Shown one piece after another: positions 41,776 to 51,260 of a DNA stretch of 64,000 bases. Below the pieces are notes generated by a model. The model had not been told where the DNA came from and did no database searches. It was given only the letters and a program-made list of their open reading frames with translations. The DNA is from Clostridia bacterium (lineage in GTDB: Bacteria > Bacillota > Clostridia > UBA1212 > UBA1255). Every line of letters begins with the position of its first letter. Within the stretch, counting starts at the first letter, position 1. Where the stretch lies: assembly GCA_017620915.1 (NCBI GenBank), contig JAFZSK010000011.1:1-64000 (forward strand). Direction: 5' to 3'. Both the position numbers and the translations under genes were made by a program.

Positions 41776-44256
41776 TCAGAACTGTTTTATTTCGTCGATC
41801 AACGTGATCTCTTGGAGCATATTATCATTAACTCGATACGTTTTCAACTCATAATTTCCGAAATCGATTTCTTCTTTGACATTAAATGCATCAAGCTTGA
41901 TTTCAGCACAAACCGGTTTGTCAAGGGTATTAAACAAATGCATGATATAACCGTTCCCGTCCTCTGCCTTCTTGAGCGCGTCAAGGCGGACATTCTTGAT
42001 CTCGAAGTTTTTGAAATTGCTTTTCCCTTCGCCACCGGGAAAGTACGAAATTGCGACCGGTGCCTCGTTGATGTATTGTGCAGCCTTATCGGTTTCGATC
42101 AAAACGTTTTCTTTGTCCCCTGCCAGCACCCTGAATCTGAACTCGCTCTCATTTTGATCCATCCGGTGGTGGAAGCAGGGATCTTCCATCAGCATTCTGT
42201 CACCGATATCATGGCAGGAATATGCCGGTGAACGCAAAAGACTCAATCGTATCCCGCCCTTATCCGTATCTAAGCCGTAACAGGTTTGGTTGATCACCGC
42301 CAACGCCCGGTCGTTTTCACAAGCCATGACCCATTTGTGGGCGACCTGCTCATAATCTTTATTTAACGGTTTCACCCCGAACATATCTTCGCCCGCGTAC
42401 TGAGGAGCGTCAAAAGAATTCGGTATATTCAGTTTTAACAGGGTATCCTTCTCGTTCCAGTAAAGCGTAAGTTTGATTTCAAACGCTTTTGAATGATTTG
42501 AAAAAACGTACACCAGTCTGGCTCTCGAAGTTTTGAAGCCCAATAACACTTCGACCAGAGTGCGTACTTCGCCCGAATCGATGACATTAATCGGACAGAT
42601 CTCCTTTTCATTTGTCCCCGCAAAAACGGCAGCTTCTTTTCTGCTAAGCGGTTTAAACTTTCCTAACAGTTTGCCATGATAAAGCGTTTCTCTGAGCCGC
42701 CACGGGTTCGGACAATCCTCATAAACAAGCAGCTCACCCAAGCCATGAGCAGCATAATTCCGACCGTTTACAACATATTCGGTAATGCTGCCCGTAGACG
42801 GATCCAGGACGACTTTCATATAACCGTTTTCAAATACAAACGGATCAACCTGTGATATGGCTTTAACGGTGCGGGGATTGTCGTCAACGATTCGCAGTTT
42901 GCAATCAAAACGGTTTGCGGACATTGGCTTCAATGTACCGTGGAACGAGATCTTCTTGTGCCAGTCAAGAGGCATATTGCTGCCTTCTTTTTCCATTTGC
43001 GAAGGAAGCGGCCTGTCCCCGTCATACACTGTGGCGACCGTATAGTTATTGTCCCAGTTTTGATTTTGAAGCATGTATTCACACTCGAAATCATCTGTGA
43101 TCTCATAAGGATGCGGATTGACAATGATGATCGGGATATCTGTGCCGGTTGCCCGAGGCTGGTCTGCACTGAGCGCGAAAAACGCCTTGGCTATTATTTG
43201 TTCGCATATCTCCAATCCGTGATCCAGTTTTTGGATCGTATCTTTTTCCGCGCTGCGGATCATTGTCCCCGGCAAAGAATCGTGAAATTCCGAGAACATA
43301 AGATCTTCATACGCTTCATAGATCTTTTCGCCCGGATAAGCCATCAAACCGTTTTTTTCACAAAGCGCTGAAAGCTTTTCCGAAACCGCCAGCCTGCCTT
43401 CAAGTTTTCTATGAAGCGCTTTGATCGAGTGCATTGACGTAATACTTCCGACGTTTACGGGATTTAAATCTTCATACCACAAAGGAAGATCAGCTTTTTC
43501 GATTTCGTTGACGTATTGTTCCGGAGTGGAATGCATGACCTTACTCTTATCAGAAACACGCTCTATCAGTTCATTAATTGCAATTATGTCTCTTCTGGAA
43601 GGACCGCCCCCATGGTTTCCAACTCCCCAGCACATAAGATACGCTTTATCCTCGGTATGTGAGTTTACATACTGTTCAACGGCTTTGCCCGCAGTGCCGA
43701 GCAGTGTATTGTATCCCCAGTCAAAATGGTGCGTTAGTATTTTGCTGCCGTCATAACCGACCCAAAGGAAATTCTGCCCGTCAATACCTTCGGGGATCCC
43801 TGTATCCGGTGTCGGTCTTAAATATAAATATGCATCATACCCGCACTTGGCCAGGATCTGAACAAGGCCTCTGGAATGGCCGAAAGAATCAACGTTGACT
43901 GCCGCGTTGGGGCTGACGCCGAATTTATCTCTGAAATATTTCTGTCCGTATATGATTTGGCGAACTATGGATTCACCGCTGGGCATATTGCAATCCGGCT
44001 GCAGATACCAGCCGCCCATAATGTGCCATTTGCCTGCCTGAACGAGCTTTTGAATGCGCTTGAACAAGGGCGGATCGTACTCTTCTATCCATTGGTACAG
44101 CATGGCTTCGTTGTGATTGAAAACGAAATTGTCGAATTCCTCACAGAACTCTGCTGCAACTCTGAACGTCGAAAGAACCGTTGCTAATCCTTCATCCCAT
44201 TTCCATTGCCACACAGGGTCAATATGCGCATTACATATTAAATGCAGTCTGTTCAT
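41776..44256 (-). CDS. GH38 alpha-mannosidase
   Basis: Glycoside hydrolase family 38, 826 aa, no signal peptide, so it acts inside the cell. The zinc-site HID (11-13) and NVDSFGHS with nucleophile Asp123 are clear; a second His-rich zone lies at THHFDWG and GNHGGGPSRRD. The C-terminal beta domains (from about 480) end with the YRV..N strand. It should trim alpha-linked mannose from imported oligosaccharides. GAGGAG lies 8 nt before the ATG at 44256 and 16 nt separate it from the GH78 gene, so translation is nearly coupled. Confidence 0.95.
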   Translation of the reverse strand: MNRLHLICNAHIDPVWQWKWDEGLATVLSTFRVAAEFCEEFDNFVFNHNEAMLYQWIEEYDPPLFKRIQKLVQAGKWHIMGGWYLQPDCNMPSGESIVRQIIYGQKYFRDKFGVSPNAAVNVDSFGHSRGLVQILAKCGYDAYLYLRPTPDTGIPEGIDGQNFLWVGYDGSKILTHHFDWGYNTLLGTAGKAVEQYVNSHTEDKAYLMCWGVGNHGGGPSRRDIIAINELIERVSDKSKVMHSTPEQYVNEIEKADLPLWYEDLNPVNVGSITSMHSIKALHRKLEGRLAVSEKLSALCEKNGLMAYPGEKIYEAYEDLMFSEFHDSLPGTMIRSAEKDTIQKLDHGLEICEQIIAKAFFALSADQPRATGTDIPIIIVNPHPYEITDDFECEYMLQNQNWDNNYTVATVYDGDRPLPSQMEKEGSNMPLDWHKKISFHGTLKPMSANRFDCKLRIVDDNPRTVKAISQVDPFVFENGYMKVVLDPSTGSITEYVVNGRNYAAHGLGELLVYEDCPNPWRLRETLYHGKLLGKFKPLSRKEAAVFAGTNEKEICPINVIDSGEVRTLVEVLLGFKTSRARLVYVFSNHSKAFEIKLTLYWNEKDTLLKLNIPNSFDAPQYAGEDMFGVKPLNKDYEQVAHKWVMACENDRALAVINQTCYGLDTDKGGIRLSLLRSPAYSCHDIGDRMLMEDPCFHHRMDQNESEFRFRVLAGDKENVLIETDKAAQYINEAPVAISYFPGGEGKSNFKNFEIKNVRLDALKKAEDGNGYIMHLFNTLDKPVCAEIKLDAFNVKEEIDFGNYELKTYRVNDNMLQEITLIDEIKQF

Positions 44257-44272
44257 ATAATAAACTCCTCGC

Positions 44273-46834
44273 TTAGGATTCCTTTTCAAAAACATAAAAA
44301 CCGCTGCCTAACTTTTCGCAATGATCTCCAAAGTATAAGGTCGCAGTAACACCAAAAGGAATATTAATATACAGATACGTTTTACCGAAATGTTTTACCC
44401 ATCTGACTGACAGTTCGCCTTTTATTGTCTGCAATGAAGCGTTTGCGCTTAATAGTTTTTTGGGGAAATACGGCTTGATGTCAACTGTGTCATACGCCGC
44501 CGAAGTGGGTTTGATCCCGCAGATATATGCATAGAACCAATACCCTATAGCACCGTACATCGGATGATTATGGGAATTCATCGACGACGTCTTTTTGAAT
44601 TCAAATCTTTCCCAGACAGTAGTCGCTTCCAGCTGAAGCATATATCCAAAAGAAGGATATTCCTCTCTTGTTATAACCTCCCATGCATCGTCAATATATC
44701 CATATTCGGCAAGCATGTCCATCATATAACGGGTGTTCAGATTCCCGGTCGTTATACGATAGTCACACTTAACGAGATCATCTCTCAGCTGTGCAGCCGC
44801 CAGTTTTCTCTTGTTCTCCGGAATAATACCAAGCCATAACGCAAAGCTTTGACTCCCCTGAGAACCGGTGCACATTTTACCCGTATTATCGTCCCACCAT
44901 TTGTCCAAAATGGCTGCTTTTATTCGTTCCGCGAGCTCGCGGTACTTTATTTCGTCCTCTGTTTTGCCGAGCAACTTTGCGAATCTCGACATTGTCATTG
45001 CGTCAAAATAGTAATACCCGCTGGACATAAACAGACCGGGCGTTACTATTGACTCGGCACCTTCATCACCGCCGAGACAGGCATATCCGGGGCCGGCCCA
45101 GTCGCCGTAATAAGAATAATTAACAAGATAGTTTTCAGAATGATCTCCGAGACATTTCACCCATCCGGCATACATATCATACGCACGCTGCAATATTTCA
45201 AGATTGCCCGTATGGAGATAGCACTGAAGTCCGGCTACGATTGGTGAAGCGCAAACCGGATCGGCCGGTCTGTTTCCCCACAAATAAGGCGCCGTACAAG
45301 TGATAGCACCGTTTTCATCCTGGGTATCTATGACGTCTTGAATGATTTTGGGCATCATTCTGCCGATGTCAAAATTATAGGGTGTTTCCTCAAAGCGCAC
45401 TGTAGCGTCATTCATCCAGCCCATGCGCTCATCTCTTTGCGGACAATCGGTAAATAATCCATGAATATTGGATTTTTCCGTTTGAAGAACCAGTTTATGA
45501 ATACTGTTAACGAGACCACTTCCGCAGAAAAATCTGCTCTCCGACTGAATATCCGAATACACACTTACGGCGACAATGTCATCCTTATCTAGCATAGATA
45601 GCCCGGAAATTTGGGCATATCTGAAGCCGTGATAAGTGAAGAGCGGCTGCCAGATTTTTAAGTCTCTTTCGTCCCCGGATGCGATGTAAACATCTGTGCT
45701 GGCAGCATTACGATATGTCGCCATATACAGCAGGCTGTCTTCATTAATAAACTCGGAATGGGTTATTGATATCCGTTGCCCTTTTTTCAGGTTTTCCGGG
45801 AGCTTGATTCTGGTGATTCCGGCCATGTTTTGACCGAAGTCAACAACATATGTATTCTCGTTCACCTGATTTGTAGTGACCGGTCTATATACTTCCTGCT
45901 CAACGATCGGTTCGGCTGTCATTATCCGAGAAACGCCGCCGGGGCTTTGTACAACACTTACTTTCTCAAAAGATTTTTCGTCACATTCGATACGGTTCCA
46001 ATCATTTAAAGCATAGTTGGCATCGTATGTTTCGCCGTTAAATATATTGTTCTTAACGATTGCTCCGTAGCTCCATTTCCAGGAAGGATCCGTCTCTATC
46101 CTGTCAACGGTTCCGTCTTCGTAATAAATATTGAGCAGTGCAGAAAGTTGCGGAACTCCCGCAAATCTCACTTTTTGATCCGGTCCGGAGCTATTCGCCG
46201 GGAAGACTATACCGTTTCTTCTCCAGCCCTCGCCGATCACGATTCCGATACAGTTTTCCCCCTCGGTGATCTTATCGGCAACCTCCGGTTCCATAACATA
46301 ATAGCAGTCTTTGGAGTAATCGGAAAATAATGGGTCAAGAACTGTATTGCTCACCGCCACGCCATTGATGTACAGCTTATGATAACCTAAGCCGCAGGCA
46401 TACAACACCGCGCGGCTTATTGTTTTATTGACCGTAAACTTCTTTCTGAAATATAACGCCTTTTCTTCTTCGGCCGCTTCAGGGGCGATCCAGCGCAAAG
46501 ACTTGAAATCAGTGCCGGCAACATAAAAATATTCTTCTTTTGAAGTTCCCCATTCGTCCCGGTTATCTAAAACAGTTATTTCTACATACAGTTTGCAATC
46601 GCACGGCAGTTCGACGTTCTCCAATTTATATTCCTGTTTAGCGGACTCGATCACGCCGGAATCAAAAACAATATCCTTTCCGTTTTTGATTTTCAATACG
46701 AACGCTTTTTGAAAACCGTCCTTATAATCGGCTTTTACAGCCCATGAAAACACCGGAAGGCTTTCCGTAATACGGTATCGCTCGGTCTTTTTCAAAGGGC
46801 TGTAATTCATGTATATTCCAGTAATTTTATTCAT
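44273..46834 (-). CDS. GH78 alpha-L-rhamnosidase
   Basis: Glycoside hydrolase family 78, 853 aa, no signal peptide. Two N-terminal beta domains (1-300, rhamnosidase N- and concanavalin-like) are followed by the (alpha/alpha)6 barrel. DCPQRDERMGWMNDA (463-477) carries the general acid, probably Glu469, and the later half ends with a beta sandwich (FPKKLLSANASLQTIKGELS). It should release L-rhamnose from imported oligosaccharides. Second enzyme gene of the glycan operon, after the esterase. Confidence 0.95.
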   Translation of the reverse strand: MNKITGIYMNYSPLKKTERYRITESLPVFSWAVKADYKDGFQKAFVLKIKNGKDIVFDSGVIESAKQEYKLENVELPCDCKLYVEITVLDNRDEWGTSKEEYFYVAGTDFKSLRWIAPEAAEEEKALYFRKKFTVNKTISRAVLYACGLGYHKLYINGVAVSNTVLDPLFSDYSKDCYYVMEPEVADKITEGENCIGIVIGEGWRRNGIVFPANSSGPDQKVRFAGVPQLSALLNIYYEDGTVDRIETDPSWKWSYGAIVKNNIFNGETYDANYALNDWNRIECDEKSFEKVSVVQSPGGVSRIMTAEPIVEQEVYRPVTTNQVNENTYVVDFGQNMAGITRIKLPENLKKGQRISITHSEFINEDSLLYMATYRNAASTDVYIASGDERDLKIWQPLFTYHGFRYAQISGLSMLDKDDIVAVSVYSDIQSESRFFCGSGLVNSIHKLVLQTEKSNIHGLFTDCPQRDERMGWMNDATVRFEETPYNFDIGRMMPKIIQDVIDTQDENGAITCTAPYLWGNRPADPVCASPIVAGLQCYLHTGNLEILQRAYDMYAGWVKCLGDHSENYLVNYSYYGDWAGPGYACLGGDEGAESIVTPGLFMSSGYYYFDAMTMSRFAKLLGKTEDEIKYRELAERIKAAILDKWWDDNTGKMCTGSQGSQSFALWLGIIPENKRKLAAAQLRDDLVKCDYRITTGNLNTRYMMDMLAEYGYIDDAWEVITREEYPSFGYMLQLEATTVWERFEFKKTSSMNSHNHPMYGAIGYWFYAYICGIKPTSAAYDTVDIKPYFPKKLLSANASLQTIKGELSVRWVKHFGKTYLYINIPFGVTATLYFGDHCEKLGSGFYVFEKES

Positions 46835-46879
46835 CTCTATTCTCCAATGAAAAGGCAGGTGTCTGTCTCCAACTCGTTT

Positions 46880-49036
46880 TTAATTAACCAGACTGATCAG
46901 CGGTGATGCCGTGATATAGCTCGTTGCTCTGCAGCGTACGGACAGTTCGATGTAGTAATTGACCGCGTCATCGGGCAGGTGCACGGAGACGGTGTCGCCA
47001 TTGATCTCGCACTTGACATAGTGCCACTCCTGATCGATGGTGTCCTGACCGCTGAGATGCAGGCGGCCGTTCGGCGAGTAGCTTAGCGGGGCGTCAATGT
47101 AGCACACCCGCGCGTTTACTTCCGCGGCGTCGTCAGGCAGTGTTATCTGGAACGAAATGTCGCGGCCTTCGCCCGGCAGCGTTTTGAACGTTGCAAGGGG
47201 CTCGCCTCCCTTGACGGCCCAGTCAGCGAAACGGTTTATCTCCGGCCGGCTCCAGCCTTCTATATGCCCGTGGCTCCAGTTCTGGATCACAGAAAGCACA
47301 CTGCCCTGCACGTCCAGGCAGGACTTGCTGTTGGAGTTGATCGAGAAACAGTTATCGTTGGCCCAGCACAACCAGAGCACCTTTGTTTTGACCTCTTTCA
47401 GTTTCAGCGAAGGCTCCCAGAGTTCGCGCGTGCCCGCGGAATTGAAATTGTTCTTCATCCAGGAGTGCGCTTCGTTCAGGTAGCCGCTGCCGTACACAGG
47501 AATTGCGAACGCGAAGCGCGGGTCGTAGCCAATGGCTATAGACGTGATCACGCCGCCCCAGGAGATGCCGGTCAGTCCGACTTTTTCGGCGTCAACGCGC
47601 GAGTCCGCCCGCAGCAGGCTGTTCGCCAGGATCGTCTGCGCCACGGCGTGGTACATCCACATGCGGTCTACTCTACCTGTGGACGAGTTCATTCCATCGT
47701 TGTCCGGAGGCATTATGCGCGGATCGGAGGACAATACGTCTTTCGGTACGCTCCGGGTCCAGGACGCGGCACCGTAAAAATCAGTGATACCTTGAGCGGC
47801 TGGGAAGTAGCCGGTGTTGCCCACCGCGATGGCCGCGTAGCCACGATCGTTCCACAGTTTTACCCAATTGGGATACGCGTATCCGCCGCCGCCATGCTGC
47901 AGCACGATGGCGGGCACTTTATTGTCCGCGCTCGCGCCTTCGGGGAAACCGATGTACGCGAATACCTTAGTAGCCTTGCCGCCGAAGCTGACGCCGTCGA
48001 GCCAGATCGCTTTCACATTTGGATAGCCTGCAGGATCGTATTCTGGACAGTACTGAAACGTGGCTTCTTTGTTCAATAATTCGGAAAACATATAGTCGAG
48101 CTCCTCATTTTTGGTGGCAAAGGTCTGCTGATCCGGCTGCTCGCCGTGCGAGCCGGAGCCGCCCGGTCGGAGTTCTCCCACGGGGCTGTCGGAGATGCAC
48201 AACGCGTCGAGCATGTACCGATCACCATCGGATACAACATTTGGCCGCGCGTCGATCTTCAGGTAATTTACTTTGGCAAGATCAGTGATGCCTTCGTAAT
48301 TGTTCCATGGTATCAGTTCGCTGAGAGGCAACGCTACATATCCTTCAAAACCATCAGGGATACGGACAGAGGAATCGTCTCCGGCGTCTGATGTGTCGTT
48401 GCCCGTGTCGCATTCTATCACTTCGCCGCTCACATCTGTGACGATCGCGTTGGAGGTGTCAATATAGCTCCGCTTACTTCCGCCGCCCGTGCCGAGGCAG
48501 AAAGTAAGACCTACGCTGGTGATATCAGGTGTAACGACCCAGATCCGCAGGTAGTACTCCGGCCGTGCTTCTTTAAATACATTCAGCCGCTTGCCCGTGA
48601 GTTCAAACGCCTGGCACCAGGTGGACGCAGAAAGTGTGTTGACCAACGCAAGCCCTTCCTGGGCGTACTCCTCCTCAAAAGAGAACTCCGGATGCGTGAT
48701 GCCGAAATAACTGAGGTCGAGGGGGCCAAGTTCCTTTATTGGATCTGAGATCCCGTTAAAGTCTTCGATCGTCAGCGTGACCGTGGAAGGATCAGGCACC
48801 GGTGTCGGTTTCGGCGTCGGAGTCAAAGTCGGAGTCGGAGTAGACTCTGCTGTAGCCGTTGCTATGTCGGTAGCTGTTGCCGTGTTGATTACTTCAGCGG
48901 TATTATTTGACACGGGATCTATCCCCGTACTGCAACCGAAAAGCGCTGCCGGCAGCATAAGCACGGCCACTAGCGCGGATAGTCTTCTGCACGCTCTGTT
49001 CCGTCTTTTAGATCTTTCTCCTGTCAACTTATTCAT
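46880..49036 (-). CDS. Lipoprotein acetyl-esterase-like alpha/beta hydrolase
   Basis: Surface lipoprotein of 718 aa. Lipobox ALFGC (Cys35), a Thr/Pro linker (about 50-85), a beta-sandwich domain with RIPDGFEGYVALPLSELIPWN that resembles part of the module in the two surface proteins of this locus, and then an alpha/beta hydrolase (about 270-620) with GLTGISWGGVI (Ser in GISWGG), an IVLQHGGGG oxyanion region and NWSHGHIEGW as a likely His. Probable carbohydrate esterase (AXE1 or dienelactone-hydrolase-like). GGAGG lies 8 nt before the ATG at 49036. Confidence 0.9.
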   Translation of the reverse strand: MNKLTGERSKRRNRACRRLSALVAVLMLPAALFGCSTGIDPVSNNTAEVINTATATDIATATAESTPTPTLTPTPKPTPVPDPSTVTLTIEDFNGISDPIKELGPLDLSYFGITHPEFSFEEEYAQEGLALVNTLSASTWCQAFELTGKRLNVFKEARPEYYLRIWVVTPDITSVGLTFCLGTGGGSKRSYIDTSNAIVTDVSGEVIECDTGNDTSDAGDDSSVRIPDGFEGYVALPLSELIPWNNYEGITDLAKVNYLKIDARPNVVSDGDRYMLDALCISDSPVGELRPGGSGSHGEQPDQQTFATKNEELDYMFSELLNKEATFQYCPEYDPAGYPNVKAIWLDGVSFGGKATKVFAYIGFPEGASADNKVPAIVLQHGGGGYAYPNWVKLWNDRGYAAIAVGNTGYFPAAQGITDFYGAASWTRSVPKDVLSSDPRIMPPDNDGMNSSTGRVDRMWMYHAVAQTILANSLLRADSRVDAEKVGLTGISWGGVITSIAIGYDPRFAFAIPVYGSGYLNEAHSWMKNNFNSAGTRELWEPSLKLKEVKTKVLWLCWANDNCFSINSNSKSCLDVQGSVLSVIQNWSHGHIEGWSRPEINRFADWAVKGGEPLATFKTLPGEGRDISFQITLPDDAAEVNARVCYIDAPLSYSPNGRLHLSGQDTIDQEWHYVKCEINGDTVSVHLPDDAVNYYIELSVRCRATSYITASPLISLVN

Positions 49037-49113
49037 TCCATGTTCCTCCGTAAGGTCCATCTTCGACTGCGATGCCAATTTAGAAGCATACAGCTATGAT
49101 ATAGAGCAATGGC

Positions 49114-49137
49114 CGCGATCCGTTTTTAAAGATCGCG
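49114..49137. other. Stem-loop between the surface-protein and esterase genes
   Basis: CGCGATC/GATCGCG, 10-nt loop, in the 125-bp gap between the first and second operon genes. No T-run follows, so it may be a processing site or partial attenuator instead of a terminator. Confidence 0.45.
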
Positions 49138-49161
49138 ACCTTTGCGGTTCTGTCCTATTAT

Positions 49162-50841
49162 TTATGCTTTCTTCTTTTTCTTTGATGCAGCAGCGACTGC
49201 AACTATAATTGCCGCCACAACAACCACGCCGCCGATGATCACGGGAATCAGCCAGCCGTTGTTCTTCTTGGGAGCAGGCTCCTCTGATTTGGAATCATCT
49301 GTTGTCTTCGGCTCCTCGGTAACGACCGGTGCGTCCGTAGGTGCCTCGGTAGGTTCCGCCGTGGGAACTTCTGTAGGTACTTCGGTGGGAGCCTCAGTTG
49401 GGGCCTCTGTCGATTTCGGCGCGATCTCCGGCAACTCCTGCGTGCATATATACATATCGTGGACCGTCACTAAGAAGAAAGACGGTTCATCACCGTTCAC
49501 ATCGAAGCCTACTGCCGTGAAAACCGGATCGTCGTTGGTGAAGATCGGTGTTGACCAATCTCCGTGATCGCAGAAGATCGATGACGGCATGAACAGGTAG
49601 CCGTCGAAGCCCTCGGGTATGCCGTAGCCGTAGCGGCCGTTATTTTGCGAGGTCTCTGCAGCGGGCTCGTCGATTACGCTGACCGTGCCGTCAAGCCCGA
49701 CCAGATACAGTTCCAGATCCATCTCACCGCCCATGTAGGCATGTTCGTAGCCAGGTGTATCAGGCTGGAAACAGAACCAGACTTCGCCGTCGCTCTTGTT
49801 GGTCAATGAGAGGACAACATACTTCGCCCCGGTAAGTGTTCCGGCGGCTTTAAGCATCGGCGCGGTAATACCGTAGCGGTCAACGCAGCTCGCAGCATAC
49901 TCCTCGCTCAGAATTACATCACCATCTATGATCTCGCATACGCCGTAGTCCCACGGACTGACAACGGAATCATTAAAATTCTCTACCAGCTTGATCTGCA
50001 CTTGTTTGTCTCCGTATTTGATGTCGGAGATTACCTCTTCGGGGGTCGACGTGGGTGCTTCAGTCGGAACCGTCGTGGGCGCTTCAGTCGGAACCGTATC
50101 GCCCGAGTCGCCGTTGATCAAATATTCAGATATTAAAACCTTTAACGGCTTTCCCCAAGAAGATTCTACGCTTTGGTCAATTTCAGGAGTTAAGAGCAAG
50201 AAGCAGGCTTCGGGGTTAAACGACGCTGACAAATCATCAAAATTAACGGTAAAAGAGTCAATATTTGTTCCGTCTTTATCGAGGTATACTTTAACTGTTG
50301 AAGCCGTATCATTATAGTCCGATATTCTGACAGAGTAAGTATGTGTAAGATAATCTGTGCCGTCAACAATTGTGTATCTGCCGTTGCCTATATTTGCAGC
50401 ATCACCTGCTCTTGAATGTACAGTTGTATCAGCAACCAATGCGGTTTGAGTATCTTTAAAAAGGATTCTGAACCCATCGCCATATCCGCTTAATGGATAG
50501 TCATCATCTGTAGCCATAAAGCTTAAACTAAAACCGCCGCCAATTCCCATTTCTATAATTTGGAATGAGATTTTAGTATCTATTGTAATATCAATAGGTT
50601 CAGAATATGCTCTTGATTGCTGTGGCTGTCTATCTTTTACCATAAATATCATTTCTTCGCCGGATGAATTTACAGTAGTGTTGACCCTGCCCTTTTGAGC
50701 ATCCCACTTACCGGAAACGAAATGTGAATCTTCATCAAAAGTATATTCGCTCTCTTCAGCGAAAGCGATTCTGATGTTACATAATGTTAGACATGCGACT
50801 AATATGGCTAACAAGGGAACAAGTAGTTTTCTGCGTTTCAT
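49162..50841 (-). CDS. Surface protein, concanavalin-like domain plus duplicated C-terminal module
   Basis: 559 aa, first gene of the glycan operon. Signal peptide (1-28, ending AFAEE), then a concanavalin/LamG-like sandwich (about 40-245) with SGKWDAQKGRVN, KISFQIIEMGIGGGFSLSF. A Thr/Pro linker (about 250-275) is followed by the C-terminal module also found in the lipoprotein at 38131-40140 (about 280-490), a second Glu/Pro/Thr linker and a membrane anchor with KKKKKA. Likely binds the glycan substrate at the cell surface. AAGGAGG precedes the ATG. Confidence 0.9.
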   Translation of the reverse strand: MKRRKLLVPLLAILVACLTLCNIRIAFAEESEYTFDEDSHFVSGKWDAQKGRVNTTVNSSGEEMIFMVKDRQPQQSRAYSEPIDITIDTKISFQIIEMGIGGGFSLSFMATDDDYPLSGYGDGFRILFKDTQTALVADTTVHSRAGDAANIGNGRYTIVDGTDYLTHTYSVRISDYNDTASTVKVYLDKDGTNIDSFTVNFDDLSASFNPEACFLLLTPEIDQSVESSWGKPLKVLISEYLINGDSGDTVPTEAPTTVPTEAPTSTPEEVISDIKYGDKQVQIKLVENFNDSVVSPWDYGVCEIIDGDVILSEEYAASCVDRYGITAPMLKAAGTLTGAKYVVLSLTNKSDGEVWFCFQPDTPGYEHAYMGGEMDLELYLVGLDGTVSVIDEPAAETSQNNGRYGYGIPEGFDGYLFMPSSIFCDHGDWSTPIFTNDDPVFTAVGFDVNGDEPSFFLVTVHDMYICTQELPEIAPKSTEAPTEAPTEVPTEVPTAEPTEAPTDAPVVTEEPKTTDDSKSEEPAPKKNNGWLIPVIIGGVVVVAAIIVAVAAASKKKKKA

Positions 50842-50861
50842 AATTATCCTCCTTCATAAAC

Positions 50862-50887
50862 ATTACAATGTTTCAAAACATTGTAAT
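50862..50887. promoter_or_regulatory. Putative operator of the GntR/LacI-hybrid regulator
   Basis: Perfect inverted repeat with 12-bp arms ATTACAATGTTT/AAACATTGTAAT and 2-bp centre, inside the transcribed leader of the glycan operon, between its -10 box and the ribosome site. Half-site AAACATTGTAAT also occurs alone at 50987-50998, nearer the divergent regulator gene. Confidence 0.75.
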
Positions 50888-50903
50888 ATTTAATGTTTAT
50901 TCT

Positions 50904-50932
50904 ATTATATCAAACGGCGAAAGCAATGTCAA
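50904..50932 (-). promoter_or_regulatory. Consensus sigma-A promoter of the glycan operon
   Basis: Minus strand TTGACA (50932-50927), 17-bp spacer, TATAAT (50909-50904): no mismatch from consensus. Being so strong it probably needs tight repression from the operator next to it. Confidence 0.88.
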
Positions 50933-50986
50933 CAGCTTAAAATCGGCTTTTTTTACATAAATATGGTTGATTTTGGGCGAAAATAT

Positions 50987-50998
50987 AAACATTGTAAT
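50987..50998. promoter_or_regulatory. Lone half-site of the glycan-operon operator
   Basis: Exact copy of AAACATTGTAAT, about 100 bp from the full palindrome, about 55 bp upstream of the operon -35 box. Looping between the two is possible. Confidence 0.5.
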
Positions 50999-51143
50999 AT
51001 TATTATTTTTGCACTTCTTATTCCTTGCCCGGTCTGTCTCTCCTCGCAGAAGCATCTTTTGGCTCCCGGATAATCTCAGATCGGTTAAAAAATAGGAATA
51101 ATAGGATAATAAGTTAGTAATAATAAGATAATATGCCAATTTG

Positions 51144-51172
51144 TTGACATAAAGGAGGATGACGTTTATAAT
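51144..51172 (+). promoter_or_regulatory. Consensus sigma-A promoter of the regulator gene
   Basis: TTGACA (51144-51149), 17-bp spacer, TATAAT (51167-51172). The promoter lies across an apparent AAAGGAGG, showing that the ATG at 51159 is not the true start. Confidence 0.82.
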
Positions 51173-51260
51173 AACAACCGAGATGCTGATAAAACAAATG
51201 TTTAAGCACTCAAAAACCGAGGAATCGGGCAAAATCATTTTTTTATTATGCGAGGTTGTT

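Noticed and set aside
46857-46870. Another copy of the GGGGACAGACC repeat (AGGTGTCTGTCTCC)
   Set aside because: Two changes in the core; could be chance in a short intergenic gap.
51159-51260. Earlier start of the GntR-type regulator at 51159
   Set aside because: The ATG lies between -35 and -10 of a consensus promoter and 1 nt from the apparent AAAGGAGG; the extra N-terminus does not match GntR proteins.
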